Assembly (NCBI RefSeq): GCF_963678635.1
Contig: NC_087063.1
Location: forward strand, 16,673,949-16,737,948
Direction: 5' to 3'
Source: Symsagittifera roscoffensis
Lineage: Eukaryota; Xenacoelomorpha; Acoela; Convolutidae
DNA length: 64,000 nucleotides
The notes beneath the pieces are model-generated. The model had not been told where the DNA came from. It saw only the letters and a program-made list of their open reading frames with translations, and made no database searches. Each line of letters opens with the position of its first letter. Position 1 is the stretch's first letter. Positions 11,931 to 25,620 of the stretch are shown in pieces. The position numbers and the translations under genes were made by a program.

Positions 11931-13480
11931 GTTTGGCTTACCGAAAGACTTTGACGTGACGGTTGTTAAACCTTTCGAATCTGTTTAAATCCATATATCT
12001 ATTGGCGTTTTGCATTACCCATTGAATTTCACAGTTCCTTTTTTTTCGAGATTGTGGATTTAAAGTTTATTTTTCACTAACACCGACACTAAATGTGGAG
12101 TAGAGGGCAGGCTCATTCAACCTATGTTATACTGGAACGAAGCAAAATAAAAAGCAACCGTCGTCTCCTTTTGTGTTGATAATTACGAGGAGAGTAGACG
12201 CAGGGCTAAGTGCATCAAGTGCGTCGAAGTAGGATCCTACTTTTATTGGTGAAAAATTGCAAAGCTGATTTGCAGTTTTTTCAGTTTGAACAATTATCCA
12301 TCCACTGCCATAGAAAAAAAGTTTTGACTTGGTTGACAATCTGTTCAACCAGCTTCCTGTATTGACCATTAGTTTTTGCCTTGTTGAACACTGTCAAGGT
12401 CTCGCTGTTTTGTAACAGCATGGTTCTTTCGTAATTTCTAGCTTCCTTGTCCTACACAGTGGGAAGTTTGATCAAACGCATTTCCACATGAAATGTTTTC
12501 GCAATTTTTGCAATTTTTTAAGCCCTCTTTTACTTTCTCCAATATAAGAGCTTCAATTTCCTCCTTTTTTGCATCATAGCTTAAGTCAAGTACTTCTCGT
12601 TTTCTCCGTTCGTGAGATCCTGACGGCCCAGTTTCCCCTGAAAACAGATTCAGTTCCTTTGGTGCAGCAGAAGAGGTCGTCTCAAGGCCATCCCATACAA
12701 GTAAGGCGTGCTTTTTCTCAAACTATTTTCAAAAGTCAAAAATTTTCTGCACGGCTGGCTAAGAGCAGATGTCGCAATTCAAGTAGAGTTTGGTGTTCTT
12801 GAAGTTACTTAAGTTTTTGAGCGAGATATCATGGCTGAGGCAAAACTTTTTTCCGATTGGGCAAAATCACACTGAAAGAACTGGAAGTAAAATATTCAGA
12901 TGCTACTAACATGAAAACAAACATGAAGAAAAACAAGCAACTTGACAAAAAAAATATGTCCAATTAACAACAGGGTTTTTTGAAGCTGTGAGCCAGATAG
13001 TTCTGATCAATTCGTTCAAATGCAAAACAAATTTTTTTATATGAAGAATTGATTCATAAACAGCCATAAATTCGTACTAGCAAAATTAAGGGGCAGCGAT
13101 AGTTTTTCTAAGGGATAGAAACTCTTGGGGGATTCTTTCAGCGTTCCAATTATTAGTTCAGCACTGAAAAAACGTTAAAACTTAAGACTGGTTTGAAATG
13201 AGCCTAAAATTTCAAATGAGGAACTTGCTTCATGAAACTGGTTCGTGATACACAAAGTGCGTCGATTCACATATGAGAATTGTCGCAAATGTTTCTACAC
13301 AAGCGTTTCCGTAGGAAATCTGAGCAACAGCCAGAATTGTGCTATCGAAACGATGATGTACTGATGTCAAAAAACGAAGCCAGAAGACGGATACTGTCAA
13401 GTTCAAGAACATAAAAGCTCGTTTGTACGTACTCAGAGTAACTTAATTTGATTTGGAGTCAGTATACGCGTTAAATAGAA
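11931..13480. repeat. Composite tandem array, unit 2 (Y-S, Z missing)
   Basis: Here Y passes directly into S at about 13230 ('gaacttgctt' joined to 'catgaaactgg'), deleting the 2.3-kb Z segment. S at 11678 plus Y forms a 1552-bp block that is repeated at 13230 with only a few substitutions, for example 12235 gtcgaag against gttgaag, and 12671 agaagagg against agaggagg. Confidence 0.8.
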
Positions 13481-16400
13481 AAGTTTGGCTTACCGAAAGA
13501 CTTTGACGTGACGGTTGTTAAACCTTTCGAATCTGTTTAAATCCATATATCTATTGGCGTTTTGCATTACCCATTGAATTTCACAGTTCCTTTTTTTTCG
13601 AGATTGTGGATTTAAAGTTTATTTTTCACTAACACCGACACTAAATGTGGAGTAGAGGGCAGGCTCATTCAACCTATGTTATACTGGAACGAAGCAAAAT
13701 AAAAAGCAACCGTCGTCTCCTTTTGTGTTGATAATTACGAGGAGAGTAGACGCAGGGCTAAGTGCATCAAGTGCGTTGAAGTAGGATCCTACTTTTATTG
13801 GTGAAAAATTGCAAAGCTGATTTGCAGTTTTTTCAGTTTGAACAATTATCCATCCACTGCCATAGAAAAAAAGTTTTGACTTGGTTGACAATCTGTTCAA
13901 CCAGCTTCCTGTATTGACCATTAGTTTTTGCCTTGTTGAACACTGTCAAGGTCTCGCTGTTTTGTAACAGCATGGTTCTTTCGTAATTTCTAGCTTCCTT
14001 GTCCTACACAGTGGGAAGTTTGATCAAACGCATTTCCACATGAAATGTTTTCGCAATTTTTGCAATTTTTTAAGCCCTCTTTTACTTTCTCCAATATAAG
14101 AGCTTCAATTTCCTCCTTTTTTGCATCATAGCTTAAGTCAAGTACTTCTCGTTTTCTCCGTTCGTGAGATCCTGACGGCCCAGTTTCCCCTGAAAACAGA
14201 TTCAGTTCCTTTGGTGCAGCAGAGGAGGTCGTCTCAAGGCCATCCCATACAAGTAAGGCGTGCTTTTTCTCAAACTATTTTCAAAAGTCAAAAATTTTCT
14301 GCACGGCTGGCTAAGAGCAGATGTCGCAATTCAAGTAGAGTTTGGTGTTCTTGAAGTTACTTAAGTTTTTGAGCGAGATATCATGGCTGAGGCAAAACTT
14401 TTTTCCGATTGGGCAAAATCACACTGAAAGAACTGGAAGTAAAATATTCAGATGCTACTAACATGAAAACAAACATGAAGAAAAACAAGCAACTTGACAA
14501 AAAAAAATATGTCCAATTAACAACAGGGTTTTTTGAAGCTGTGAGCCAGATAGTTCTGATCAATTCGTTCAAATGCAAAACAAATTTTTTTATATGAAGA
14601 ATTGATTCATAAACAGCCATAAATTCGTACTAGCAAAATTAAGGGGCAGCGATAGTTTTTCTAAGGGATAGAAACTCTTGGGGGATTCTTTCAGCGTTCC
14701 AATTATTAGTTCAGCACTGAAAAAACGTTAAAACTTAAGACTGGTTTGAAATGAGCCTAAAATTTCAAATGAGGAACTTGCTTTTTTTAACCAGATCAAG
14801 CCGGCTTTTTGGTTCATTCAAACCGTAATCATTAGAAGTAGAAGAATTTTTGTTTTTTGGGGAACTTGCTCAAATTACTTTTGAAAATCAAATGTTAGAG
14901 TTCGACTTTGTTGAAGTTAATTAAGTTTTTCAGCAAGATTTCAAGAGTTTTTCTTGGTTGAAGCGAAAGTTTTTTCGATGAAGCCAAAACCAAACGTGAG
15001 CTGTCGTAAATACTAAGAGCACTATAAGTAAAGTCAATTAGGAGGTTCTATCATGAAAAACGAAAAGCAAAAAACTTGACAACAATACATATCCATTCAA
15101 CAACAGGGTTTATTGAAGCTTTAAGCCAGATATTTCTGATCAACTCGTTCAAAGTGCAAGGGCAAAAACTGATTCTTAAACAGACGTAAAGTTTTTATAT
15201 TAAACCTAAGGAACAGCGATGGTTTTAGTAAGGCGTACCAACTTTTATGGGACTATTTCAGCATTTCAAATACTACTTCAGCGCAAAAACTGAAATTTAA
15301 AAAATTAGACCGGTCCAGGTTGGGCCAAAAACTTGAATTTTTTCAAATAGGGAAATTGCTGTTTTTACCAAAATCAAGCCGGCTTCTTGGTCAATTCAAA
15401 CTGTAATTATAAACGATAGAACTCTTTTAAAAAATTTATTTTGAGTGCTGAGATGGTATTTGAAATGCTGAAGCAGTCTCCTAAAAGCTTCTGCCCTCTT
15501 AAAGTTTTTCATCACTCCTTAAAAATTATAGTGAGAGTTTCGGGCAGTATAAAAATCAGTTTTATAGAAAATAGCTGCTTGAAGGATAGCTGCTTGAAAA
15601 GCAACTAGCACAGATTGTCCTGATGATTGTTATAGAAATTGTTTTTTTTTTAATTTGCTTCATCTTTTTTTTTCGGCGTAGTAAAAAGGTCTGAACTAAA
15701 AAACTAAGATCAAACATAATTGACACTCATACTAAAAGAAGCAAAGCCAAAAATTGATTCTGAAGAAGAAAAAATTAAAAAACGATTTCGAAAAATTAAA
15801 AAAACATTCCGCTTTTTTGAAGTATTTGATTCCAAAAAAGCGCTTAGAAAAATTCAAAAACCCTAGTGTAACTCAAAAAAAAACACGTTTTTACTTCTTA
15901 AATTTGGCTATTGTAACCTTTAACGATATAAAAAAAAGCTTTTGCAAGACTGCTCGCTCGCTTTATCCGCTCGAAAAAAGACGCAAATCCAAAATTTTGA
16001 AATCTCGACGCTGCGAAATTTGTTTCCTAATTTTTCTCTCCGTTGAAACCACAACTATATGGGCTTTAAAATGACGTACCAGTCAACTTTCTCTGTTGAT
16101 TATTTGTGTTAGCTGATTTTGCGTGTAAATAAAAAAAAATAAAAAACTAAACTACACCCGAATACAAAATTCCTCCACTTTTTTCGAACGGTTGGATCAT
16201 AAAAACCATTGATTTTGAACAAAGTGATGAGTTTTGGGAAATTAAATACCTTGAAAAAACATGAGTAAATAACTCATACAATTTCTCGTCCGCCTCAAGA
16301 AAGCTGTTGCGAAGAGCGTATTGATTCACTCGATAGGGTATTGGAAGACTGGGGCTATGTTGAGCTACCACATTACAGGACTTCCAATTGTCATTGTTTG

Positions 16401-17385
16401 TTGCGCCATGCAAATTTTCGCACTGCAGAAAGCTGCAATCTGCTCAGGAAAAACACTCTGCCGCTATGATGAATGGCATTGAAATTGAAACGACATCCTC
16501 TGCTGTGCCAACAGAGAGTGCGATCAGATGGAAATTGTGTCGACACAGTCTCAAAGACAGAAAACAGGAACTGACGCTCCTAAACTGGAAAGGTGGAATT
16601 AGGGCTTGAACAAGGTGCAATTTCATGTTGAAGTGGGAATGATCAAAATTGAACTTATGGTCAACCAAGTCAATTTTTTTCTTCCCGCGGCAGCCTATGG
16701 TTTGTTCAAGGACTCGTAAACCTGCAAACCATTTCCTTTTCACCCTTAAAAGCAGGATCCTTCTTCGGCTCACCTGAGTCACTCAGTCCTGCTTCTCCTC
16801 TTCTCAGAAACAGCAACATCAAATAGGATGATCGTTGCTTTTTTATTGCTTCGTTGCAGGGTGAATGAGCACATTTTCTACTCCATATCTAGACAGTGGT
16901 TAGAGAAAAATTTTAAAAAGTTACCAATTATTTGAAATGTTATTACCTCTTTTCCAAGATGCCTCATCTGGTCAAACCCCATTCATGTTTTGTAAAAGAA
17001 ATCAAAACAAAATTTATTTGTATTCAGCTTCAACGATGGTGATTTGTTGTCCTTAAGAGTGTTAAACATATTCAAAAAATAATCTGAATATGGAATGTTT
17101 GCTGACAGATGAGTCAAATATCACAACATGTTGATGAAAAGTCTTATGAAACTGGTTCGTGAGACACAAAGTGCGTCGATTCACAAATGAGAATTGTCGC
17201 AAATATTTCTACACAAGCGTTTCCGTAGGAACTCTGAGCAACAGCCAGAATTGTGCTCACGAGACGATGATGTCCTGATGTCGAAAAACGAAGCCGGAAG
17301 ACGGATACTGTCAAGTTCAAGAACATAAAAGCTCGTTGGTACGTACTCAGAGTAACCTAATTTGATTTGGAGTCAGCATACGCAC
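13481..17385. repeat. Composite tandem array, unit 3 (Y-Z-S)
   Basis: This is a full-length unit. Y runs to about 14780, Z about 14780-17140, and S from 17144. The Z landmarks lie about 5.46 kb after those of unit 1 (10851 and 16311). The short plus-strand frame at 15754-16074 matches that of unit 1 with an extended end, and again no known protein is recognised. Confidence 0.75.
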
Positions 17386-17392
17386 CCCGACC

Positions 17393-20195
17393 TGATATAT
17401 CATGGCTGAGGCAAAACTTTTTTCCGATAGGGCAAAATCACACTGAAAGCACTGGAAGTAAAATATTCAGATGCTACTAACATGAAAACAAACTTGACAA
17501 AAAACAAGCAACTTGACAAAAAAAGATATCCAATTAACAACAGGGTTTTTTGAAGCTGTGAGCCACATAGTTCTGATCAATTCGTTCAAATGCAAAAGAT
17601 TTTTTTTTATTTGAAGAAATGATTCATAAACAGCCATAAATTCGTACTAGCAAAATTAAGGGGAAGCGATAGTTTTTCTAAGGGTTAGAAACTCTTGGGG
17701 GATTTTTTCAGCGTTCTAATTATTAGTTCAGCACTGAAAAAACGTTAAAACTTAAGACTGGTTTGGAATGGGCCTAAAATTTCAAATGGGGAACTTGCTT
17801 TTTTAACCAGATCAAGCCGGCTTTTTGGTTCATTCAAACCGTAATCATTAGAAATAGAACAGTTTTTATTTTTTGGGGAACTTGCTCAAATTACTTTTGA
17901 AAATCAAACGTTAGAGTTCGGCCTTGTTGAAGTTAATTAAGTTTTTCAGTAAGATTTCAAGAGTTTTTCTTGGTTGAAGCGAACGTTTTTTCGATGAAGC
18001 CAAAATCAGACGTGAGCTGTCGTAAATACTAAGAGCACTATAAATAAAGTCAATTAGGAGGTTCTATCATGAAAAACGAAAAGCAAAAAACTACTACTTC
18101 AGCCCAAAAACTAAAATTTAAAAAATTAGACCGGTTCAGGTTGGGCCAAAATCTTGAATTTTTTCAAATAGGGAAATTGCTGTTTTTACCAAAATCAAGC
18201 CGGCTTTTTGGTCAATTCAAACTGTGATTATAAACGATAGAATTCTTTTAAAAAATTTTTTTTGAGTGCTGAGATGGTATTTGAAATGCTGAAGCAGTCT
18301 CCTAAAAGCTTCTGCCCTCTTAAAGTTTTTCATTACTCCTTAAAAATTATAGTGAGAGTTTTGGGCAGTATAAAAATCAGTTTTATAGAAAATAGCTGCT
18401 TGAAGGATAGCTGCTTGAAAAGCAACTAGCACAGTATGTCCTGATCATTGTTATAGAAATAGTTTTTTTTTTTTAAATTGCTTCATCTTTTTTTCGGCGT
18501 AGTAAAAAGGTCTGAACTAAAAAACTAAGATCAAACATAATTGACACTCATACTAAAAGAAGCAAAGCAAAAAATTGATTCTGAAGGAGAAAAAAATGAA
18601 AAACGATTTCGAAAAATTAAAAAAAAATTCCGGCTTTTTATAGTATTTGATTCCAAAAAAAAGCGCTGAGAAAATTTCAAAAACCCTAGTGTAACTCAAA
18701 AAAAACCACGTTTTTACTTTTTAAATTTGGCTATTGTAACCTTTAACGATATTAAAATAAGCTTTTGCAAGACTGCTCGCTCGCTTTATCTGCTCGAAAA
18801 AAGACGCAAATCCAAAACTTTGAAATCTCGAAACTGCGAAATTTTTTTGCAATTTTTTCTTTCCGTTGAAACCAAAACTACATGGGCTTTAAAAAGAAGT
18901 ACCAGTCAACTCTCTCTGTTGATTATTTGTGTTAGCTGATTTTGCGTCTAAATAAAAAAAGAAAAATTTAAACTACACCCGAATACAAAATTCCTCCAAT
19001 TTTCGAACGGTTGGATCACAAAACCATTGATTTTGAACAAAGTGATGAGTTTTGGGAAATTAAATACCTTGAAAAAACATGGTTAAATAACTCATACAAT
19101 TTCTCGTCCGCCTCCTCAAAGCTTTTGCAAAGAGCGTATTGATTCACTCGATAGTGTATTGGAAGACTGGGGCTATGTTGAGCTACCACATTACAGGACT
19201 TCCAATTGTCATTTTTTGTTGCGTCATGCAAATTTTCGCACTGCAGAAAGCTGCAATCTGTTCAGGAAAAACGCTCTGCCGCTATGAGATGGCATTGAAA
19301 CGACATCCTTTGCTGTGCCAACAGAGAGTGCGATCAGATGGAAATTGTGTCGACACAGTCTCAAAGACAGAAAACAGGAAATGACGCTCCTAAACTGCAA
19401 AGGTGGAATTAGGGCTTGAACAAGGTGCAATTTCATGTTGAAGTGGGAGTGATCAAAATTGAACTTATGGTCAACGAAGTCAATTTTTTCTCTTCCAACG
19501 GCAGCCTATGTATTGTTGAACGACTCGAAAAACTGCAAACCATTTCCTTTTCATCATTAAAAGCAGGATCCTTCTTCGGCTCACCTGAGTCACCCAGTCC
19601 TGCTTCTCCTCTATTCAGAAATATCAACATCAAAGAAGATGATTGTTGCTTTTTTATTGCTTCGTTGCAGGGTGAATGAGCACACTTTCTACTCCATATC
19701 TAGACAATGGTTAAAGAAAAATTTTCATAACTTAGGAATTATTTGAAATGTTAATACCTCTTTTCCAAAACGCCTCATCTGTTCAAACCCCATTCATTAT
19801 TTGTTTAAAAAAATCAAAACAAAACTTATTTGTATTCAGGTTCAACTATGATGATTTTTTGTCCTTAAGGGTGTTAAACATATTCAAAAGTAATCTGAAT
19901 GTGGATTGTTTGCTGATAGATGAGTCAAATATCACAACGTGTTGATAAAAAGTCTCATGAAACTGGTTCGTGAGACACAAAGTGCGTCGATTCACATTTA
20001 TGAGAATTACCGCAAATGTTTCTTCACAAGCGCTTCCGTGGGAGTTCTGAGCAATACCCAGAACTGTGCTAACGAGACGATGATGTCCTGATGTCAAAAA
20101 ACGAAGCCGGGAGACGGATACTGTCAAGTTCAAGAACATAAAAGCTCGTTGGTACGTACCCAGAGTAACCTAATTTGATTTGGAGTCAGTATACG
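17393..20195. repeat. Composite tandem array, unit 4 (5'-truncated Y, deleted Z, S)
   Basis: The unit joins S directly to the middle of Y at 'gatatatcatggctgaggc', so most of Y is absent. Z has an internal deletion near 18090 (aaaagcaaaaaa joined to ctactacttcagc). S at 19955-20195 ends the array. Spacing to unit 3 is about 2.81 kb for both Z and S landmarks. Confidence 0.75.
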
Positions 20196-23100
20196 CACCC
20201 CAACCTGATCCGCAAAATTCTAACTCAAAAACAATTGAAATTCACCATTCGCGCGTCTGCGTCATACCAGTAGATTTGCGGCAACGCATTAGATTTTGTT
20301 TCAAGGTGACTGACCTTGCGACTATAGGGACTGCAACTTGATCCGCTAAGTTCTAGCAGGCAAACACCTAAGATGCATCAACCGTGCGACTCCACCTAAG
20401 CAGTGATCAAACTTGTGAAAAGTGAGCCGTTGAAAATTGAGCACAAAAAAGGATTTAAAAGATGTTGATTCTAATTAGTAATCGCTAACGAGACAAACTT
20501 ACTTGGAAAAAATTGAAGTGATGTTTTTCACTGTCATTGTACACCAGGAATGTGGAGTTGCTACGGTTTGATGGAAATGAGAGAACCGTTTATTCGACAA
20601 TGATCAAGTAGTCTTTAATCATTGCCACTATACCACCAAGTTTCTGGGTTGGCTCAGTTTGAATTTAAAGTTAATAGAAAACAACGAACAACCCTCCAGT
20701 CTAAGCTCATTTTTGTCAGTTATTGATTTACACACGATAATCAAAGCGCTGAAAAAAAAACACTTCGGAACACATTATTTCGGAAATGACGGCATCAAAA
20801 AAATATATGTCGCAAAACTCGGCCAATCAGTGGAAAAAAATGATATCATGGAGTAAAAGGGGAATATTTTTACTAATACTTGAAATCATATGAAAAATTA
20901 CGGGACACTCGATTTCCTCCGCAAGCAAAGTAAAAACAAGCATAACAAGTGGGGATGTTAGTGCTACCAGAAACGAGTCCAATCTACCATCAAAGTTTTT
21001 CACCGAATTGAAGTTTGGTTGTTTTGTGATTACCACGAATTGATTTGACCACAGTTATTCTATTGCTTGTTTTAGTTTCAAAGCATTTCCTGTAGTTTGT
21101 CGTCAAACTAACGAGCTTGATTGCGCCTGATACTTCACGGCAAGTAGTTTTTCCGGAAACGTTTTTTAAAAGTTTCTAAACCACGCTTGAACTCTTAACT
21201 GATCGCAAACATTTGCCTTTGTCAAGCAAATGATACGAGGAGGCATGTAGTCAGAAACGCGCGCCGGTTTTGTAAAGCAAACAGAAAGTACCTCGACAAC
21301 TTTTCTTCCTAATAATTATCAAGTTTTATCCTGAATATTGACGCGACTAGTTTGTACGGGTAGCAGAGTGAAACACTGCCCATAACCAATTAACGATTTT
21401 CAATTGTTGAAAAAGTGTTAGAGGACATACTGCGAAAGCGGTTGTATAGTTGAAGTCAACCTGATCATACCGGAGGAGCGTCAAAAAGTTTTCTCGCTGA
21501 TTTCATGCAAGCCCGAAGTCATAAGAAATGAAAGAGAACTTCCTAAAAAAAACAGCTGTGAGCATGTATAAGAGCTTTAAAATCATTGACAGTCAATTAG
21601 CCACATTCGGGTCTTCAGCTAAAATATTATATGGTACAAATGCATGGTAATTTGTGCTATCATCATACACCTCGTGATATACTTCAGGTTTAAATTTTGA
21701 CATCAACAAATGAAACTGAATCTATATTTGGAATTACTCTACTCGCCACTAAGGAATACTTTTATGTATGCTATGAAAACTGAAGCCGTTTAAAGGAAGT
21801 TAGCGAAAATAGACCAACTTCGTCTCCTCAAGTTTTGACAATTTCATATTCGACGATGCAACCAAGAAAATTGTGTGGAAAGAGCCCTTTTCTTCATTAA
21901 AATAAACTACGGTTATCTAGCTGCTTTAAGCAACATCATTCAATGTTGCCTAAACGTTGAATTATCTTCTGGAAACGTGTGAAGGGTTTATTTTTCTATT
22001 AAAATTTTAATGAAAACCATATTTCAGCGTCTTCTGTTTTTTGGTAGAATGAGAAAAAAATTTCGTGTAAGATTGTAATTCGCAACATTTGCAGTATTTG
22101 TGGTTCACATTTGCAGTATATTTGCAGTATATGTGGTTCAACATGATTTTTTGTTTTGCTTGAGAAGCAGGCGAAAACTCAAAACCTGAGGGGTAAGGCG
22201 GACTGCGCTGCGCAGCAAGAATTAGTGGAACATTTATTCAGGGACACGTTGTTCACCGGGAAGAAGTCGACAGTATACAAATGAATTTTAGTTTCGAAGG
22301 GTCACGCTAACATGCAAGTAGAGCAAAAAAACGTGCCTTATCATGCTTCGGTTTGAAATAATTTGTCCTTTTTCACGGGAATTTCACAGCTTTTGTTTAG
22401 CCACAAGGTTGCCGATGAATACTCATTTTAAAAAAAGATAAAACTCGACACCAAATGGGCCAACTCATAAAATTAAGCTGATAATAGTTCGACCGAAGTT
22501 AAACAGCCGGCTATGGAAGTTTTGCTCCGGAAGTACTCAGAAACACAGCTGCGAGTAGAAGTTTCTAGTATCTGAATGCGTCCCTGTTTAAATCTTCAAT
22601 TTGTTTTATCAGAAGTTTCGAAAGAAAGATCAACTAAAACGTGCACAAAGAAAACTTCAATTTTTGAAACAAATATTCAGGATGATTTTTACTGATCATT
22701 TTTTTTTTCATTTCAGGTACAACTTGTTTTGCTTTCAAACAGTTTAGCAGTACCAATTTGTTTTTATTTGACTGAATCACTGTTTGCTTATAACTAGTTT
22801 AAGGCAAATTAGTTAATTAACACAAAGCAACTGTTAGTTCAAACTTATGTGTGAAATGCTTTTGTTCAGTTTTATCAACGTTTTTTCTACCATGACAGAT
22901 GTTCGACAATAAGAAAAGGCCAGGTGAGGATTTCCAAAAATTAAATAGGACAAAAGAATTTCAGTGTCTAAGGCGTTATAAATTAATTGTAAAAAGGAAT
23001 TAACATGCTGAAAAAAAAGTGCCCACTTTGGGGAAACTAGAAGAATTTTTGAATCGAGTCCCGGTTGGGAAGATCTTAAGGAGGGAGTTTTCTACTTTGG

Positions 23101-23437
23101 GGGTAGGAACTTGCGTTCATTCACAAAGTTCTATGATTGGGGTCCTTCAAAACCTCCACGTCCTAGGTTTTTCCTATACGTGAGGACCCCCCTTAGGAAA
23201 GACCCTCCCCCTTAGAAAGGAACCATTCTTAGACCCGCGAAACAATGCGAAGGGACGAAAAATTCTAAAATCACTTATAAAGGTTTGACAAATTTGAATG
23301 GGACAGATTTTAAACTTCCGATTTTTTTCCCACTCTCTCAATTCTGTTTTCAAAATTTTTCGAAGCCCCCTAGAAAAATAATTGCTACCGAAAGTTTGAT
23401 TAACATTTACATCCAACTCCTCCATTTTTCTGTTCAG
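20196..23437. other. Gene-free stretch
   Basis: No exon of the modular gene, no recognisable RNA gene and no long repeat was found here. Short direct repeats of 'atttgcagtat' occur near 22089-22130. The interval is either intron of the modular gene or an intergenic spacer. Confidence 0.5.
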
Positions 23438-25620
23438 TCTCGTGCAACTACTACCCGGCCTTCTTTGACTCGGTGAAAACTTTTGAGCTTGTCACTCTTC
23501 TGGACAGGGATCCAAGTGAACTGGTGATTTTGCCTCTGACAGATGGCCAATGGGTCTGCTACAACTACAATAATGTACGCAGCCGTCATTAATCGCTTAT
23601 TTACCGCCATAAACCCGGCAGTAATTTATAGCACCCACCCTCATAATGCAAAAACCTACTTAGTGAGGCTATAACTTTTTTGTTACTGCTCGGCTGGGTG
23701 GGGAATGGGGGGGGGGGGGTGTAAGGAGAAAGATCCAATTCAATATTATTCTATAAGTTATTAAAATGATGACAAAAAATAAGGTCATTTACTTTATTTC
23801 GTAGTCTAATCGCTGCATCCGTCTTGATTTGCGTATATTCAGTAAGAATTGGTCAATCATTTTCAAAGATGTGAGTTCGACTCTTAGAAAACTTGAACTA
23901 CTTTTCCATAACCCATGTATTACAACATGACAGGCAAGCAACGCTTGGGAGCTGGTTCCGGACGGTTGTTACGACGAGGGCTTGGAAATTACTGTCTTTT
24001 GCGCCGAAAGCGTGACCGAGTCAGATTCGGACTTGATGCGACAGATCTACGAAGACTTCTTCGAGATTCCCACCTTCCTCTATATCACCCTGACAACTGA
24101 CCCCAGTTTCAAATTGGTACCTGTTCCCGATGAAGTGAACGTGTTTGGGTATGTTCCGGGAAGAAAATTTATGGCAGTTCAAGCAGAAGCTCTCCGACTT
24201 AATTCAAGTATGTTGCTATAATTTTGTAAGTTTGGTTTTACAAAAAATGGCAAACTTGAGGGATAAAAATGTAACGGTGGCTGTGAAATCTCAGTTTTTT
24301 TTCAGACTGAGACAATCATATTTAGAAATTTTCTGATCTGCTTTTCGCAGGGGCGGATCTAGGATTTTCTCGAGGGAGGGGGGCTGATTCTCAAAAATTT
24401 TCGAAAATAATGTCGACCTTTTTTTTAGGTCGACCAAATTGATTTTTCGAGCTCCCCCCAAGCACAAGTCCCCTGTTTTGGCCTTATGTTCTGCGTCGCA
24501 GGCAAAAATTTGAAAAAAAAATTGACCAAAAAAGGCGTTTTTAAGCACTTTTTGGAAAATTTTGACCAAAAAATCGCATTTTTTCGGCTCGCGCTCCTCC
24601 CTCAAAATTAGTATATATTGGCACCGAAGGCGCCTTTAAAAACATTTTAGGGTCCTTTACCAGAAACAGATATCTCAAAAAAGCACAAAGGGGGGACCCT
24701 TTGTGGAGGCAGGGGGTCGAATCCCTGAGAAAAAAAGCGTCAGCCACCAAATCACCTAAAGGGTTCAAATTCACCTAAATGGTCAAACTTTTGCGTTTTT
24801 TGTGCGAAACCTCCGAAAAGGCCCAAATTATGTTCGATGTTTGCAGTTCTTTGTGAGACTGAGTTTTCTGTGACTGGGACTGCTATGGCTGAAGAGATCA
24901 TGCAAAGTGTAGGAATCGATACCCAACAACCCGAAGTGAACAAAATTGCCATGAAAGACCAAACTGGTTCCTGGATATGCCTGCTGGTAATTTTGATTCA
25001 TTTCGGATACTTTTTCAATTAGAAAATTGATCCAAAAGGAGAAGAGCCGTTTAACATTTGAACCTGAAACATAGAAATAAACTACTCAAAACTCATAGCC
25101 TTCAGTGTACCAGAAAGTAAGTTTCCTCAAAAAAATTTGTGGTCTTCATAATTTTGATTGTGTGCGGCAATATATGAATTGTCGTCGAAAACTTTTATAT
25201 CGAATAGTTTTTTCGTTGAAGACAGCCGTTTTGAATTGTGAGTTTTAAAAGGTGGCCATATGTTTTATTAATTTATAAGCACGGTAGAAACCCAGCTGCG
25301 GGAGGATCCGAACATATCCTCACTTCTTAAGCGTACCTGTCTCTTATATTTTCTAGTTCCCCGTTTTCTGTATAGATAGTTTTGGGGTCTGTCAGCCAAA
25401 CAATGATACCTCATAATAATACAAACGGGGACCCATTGGGTCGGCAGGGAGTCGCAAACGACGTCTTATATTTTATAATAACTGGTCTTCTGTGTAGATA
25501 AATGCAGCGTCGGCATGGGAAGCGGCACCTTGCGATGGTTCCCACTACTTCCACTTCTGTGATGCTACAGTGTTCGACCCCCTGCACACCCAAATGAACA
25601 TATTCATGAAATCACTCTAA
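23438..25620 (+). CDS. Modular four-cysteine repeat protein, downstream exons with stop
   Basis: Four exons continue the same A/B pattern: A 23438-23574 (begins SCNYYPAFF, ends DGQWVCYN), B 23934-24207 (AWELVPDGC, then VFC), A 24847-24986 (LCETEFS, ends GSWICLL) and a shortened final B 25498-25620 (AWEAAPCDGSHYFHFC) ending in TAA. Every boundary has AG/GT and the same 1-0-1-0 phases as the exons at 32-5152. The first exon needs an upstream phase-1 donor, such as the one at 5152. These are therefore either the 3' end of the same gene across an 18-kb repeat-filled intron, or a neighbouring paralogue with undetected 5' exons. The last B exon keeps the W-C-FC core but stops about 20 residues later, far shorter than other B exons. 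Introns 24208-24846 and 24987-25497 contain a full and a partial MITE-like copy. Confidence 0.72.
24348..24760 (+). mobile_element. MITE-like dispersed element, copy 3 (intronic)
   Basis: It opens CAGGGGCGGATCTAGGATTT, the cleanest 5' end in the window, followed by CTCGAGGGAGGGGG. It shares the internal boxes 'gaccaaattgatttt' and 'agtatatattggcaccgaaggcgcc'. It lies wholly within the intron 24208-24846. Confidence 0.75.
25380..25455 (+). mobile_element. Fragment of the MITE-like element
   Basis: Only the 3' part remains: 'ttggggtctgtcagccaaac' and 'gggtcggcagggagtcg', matching 26502-26571 of copy 4. It lies in the last intron of the modular gene. Confidence 0.55.
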
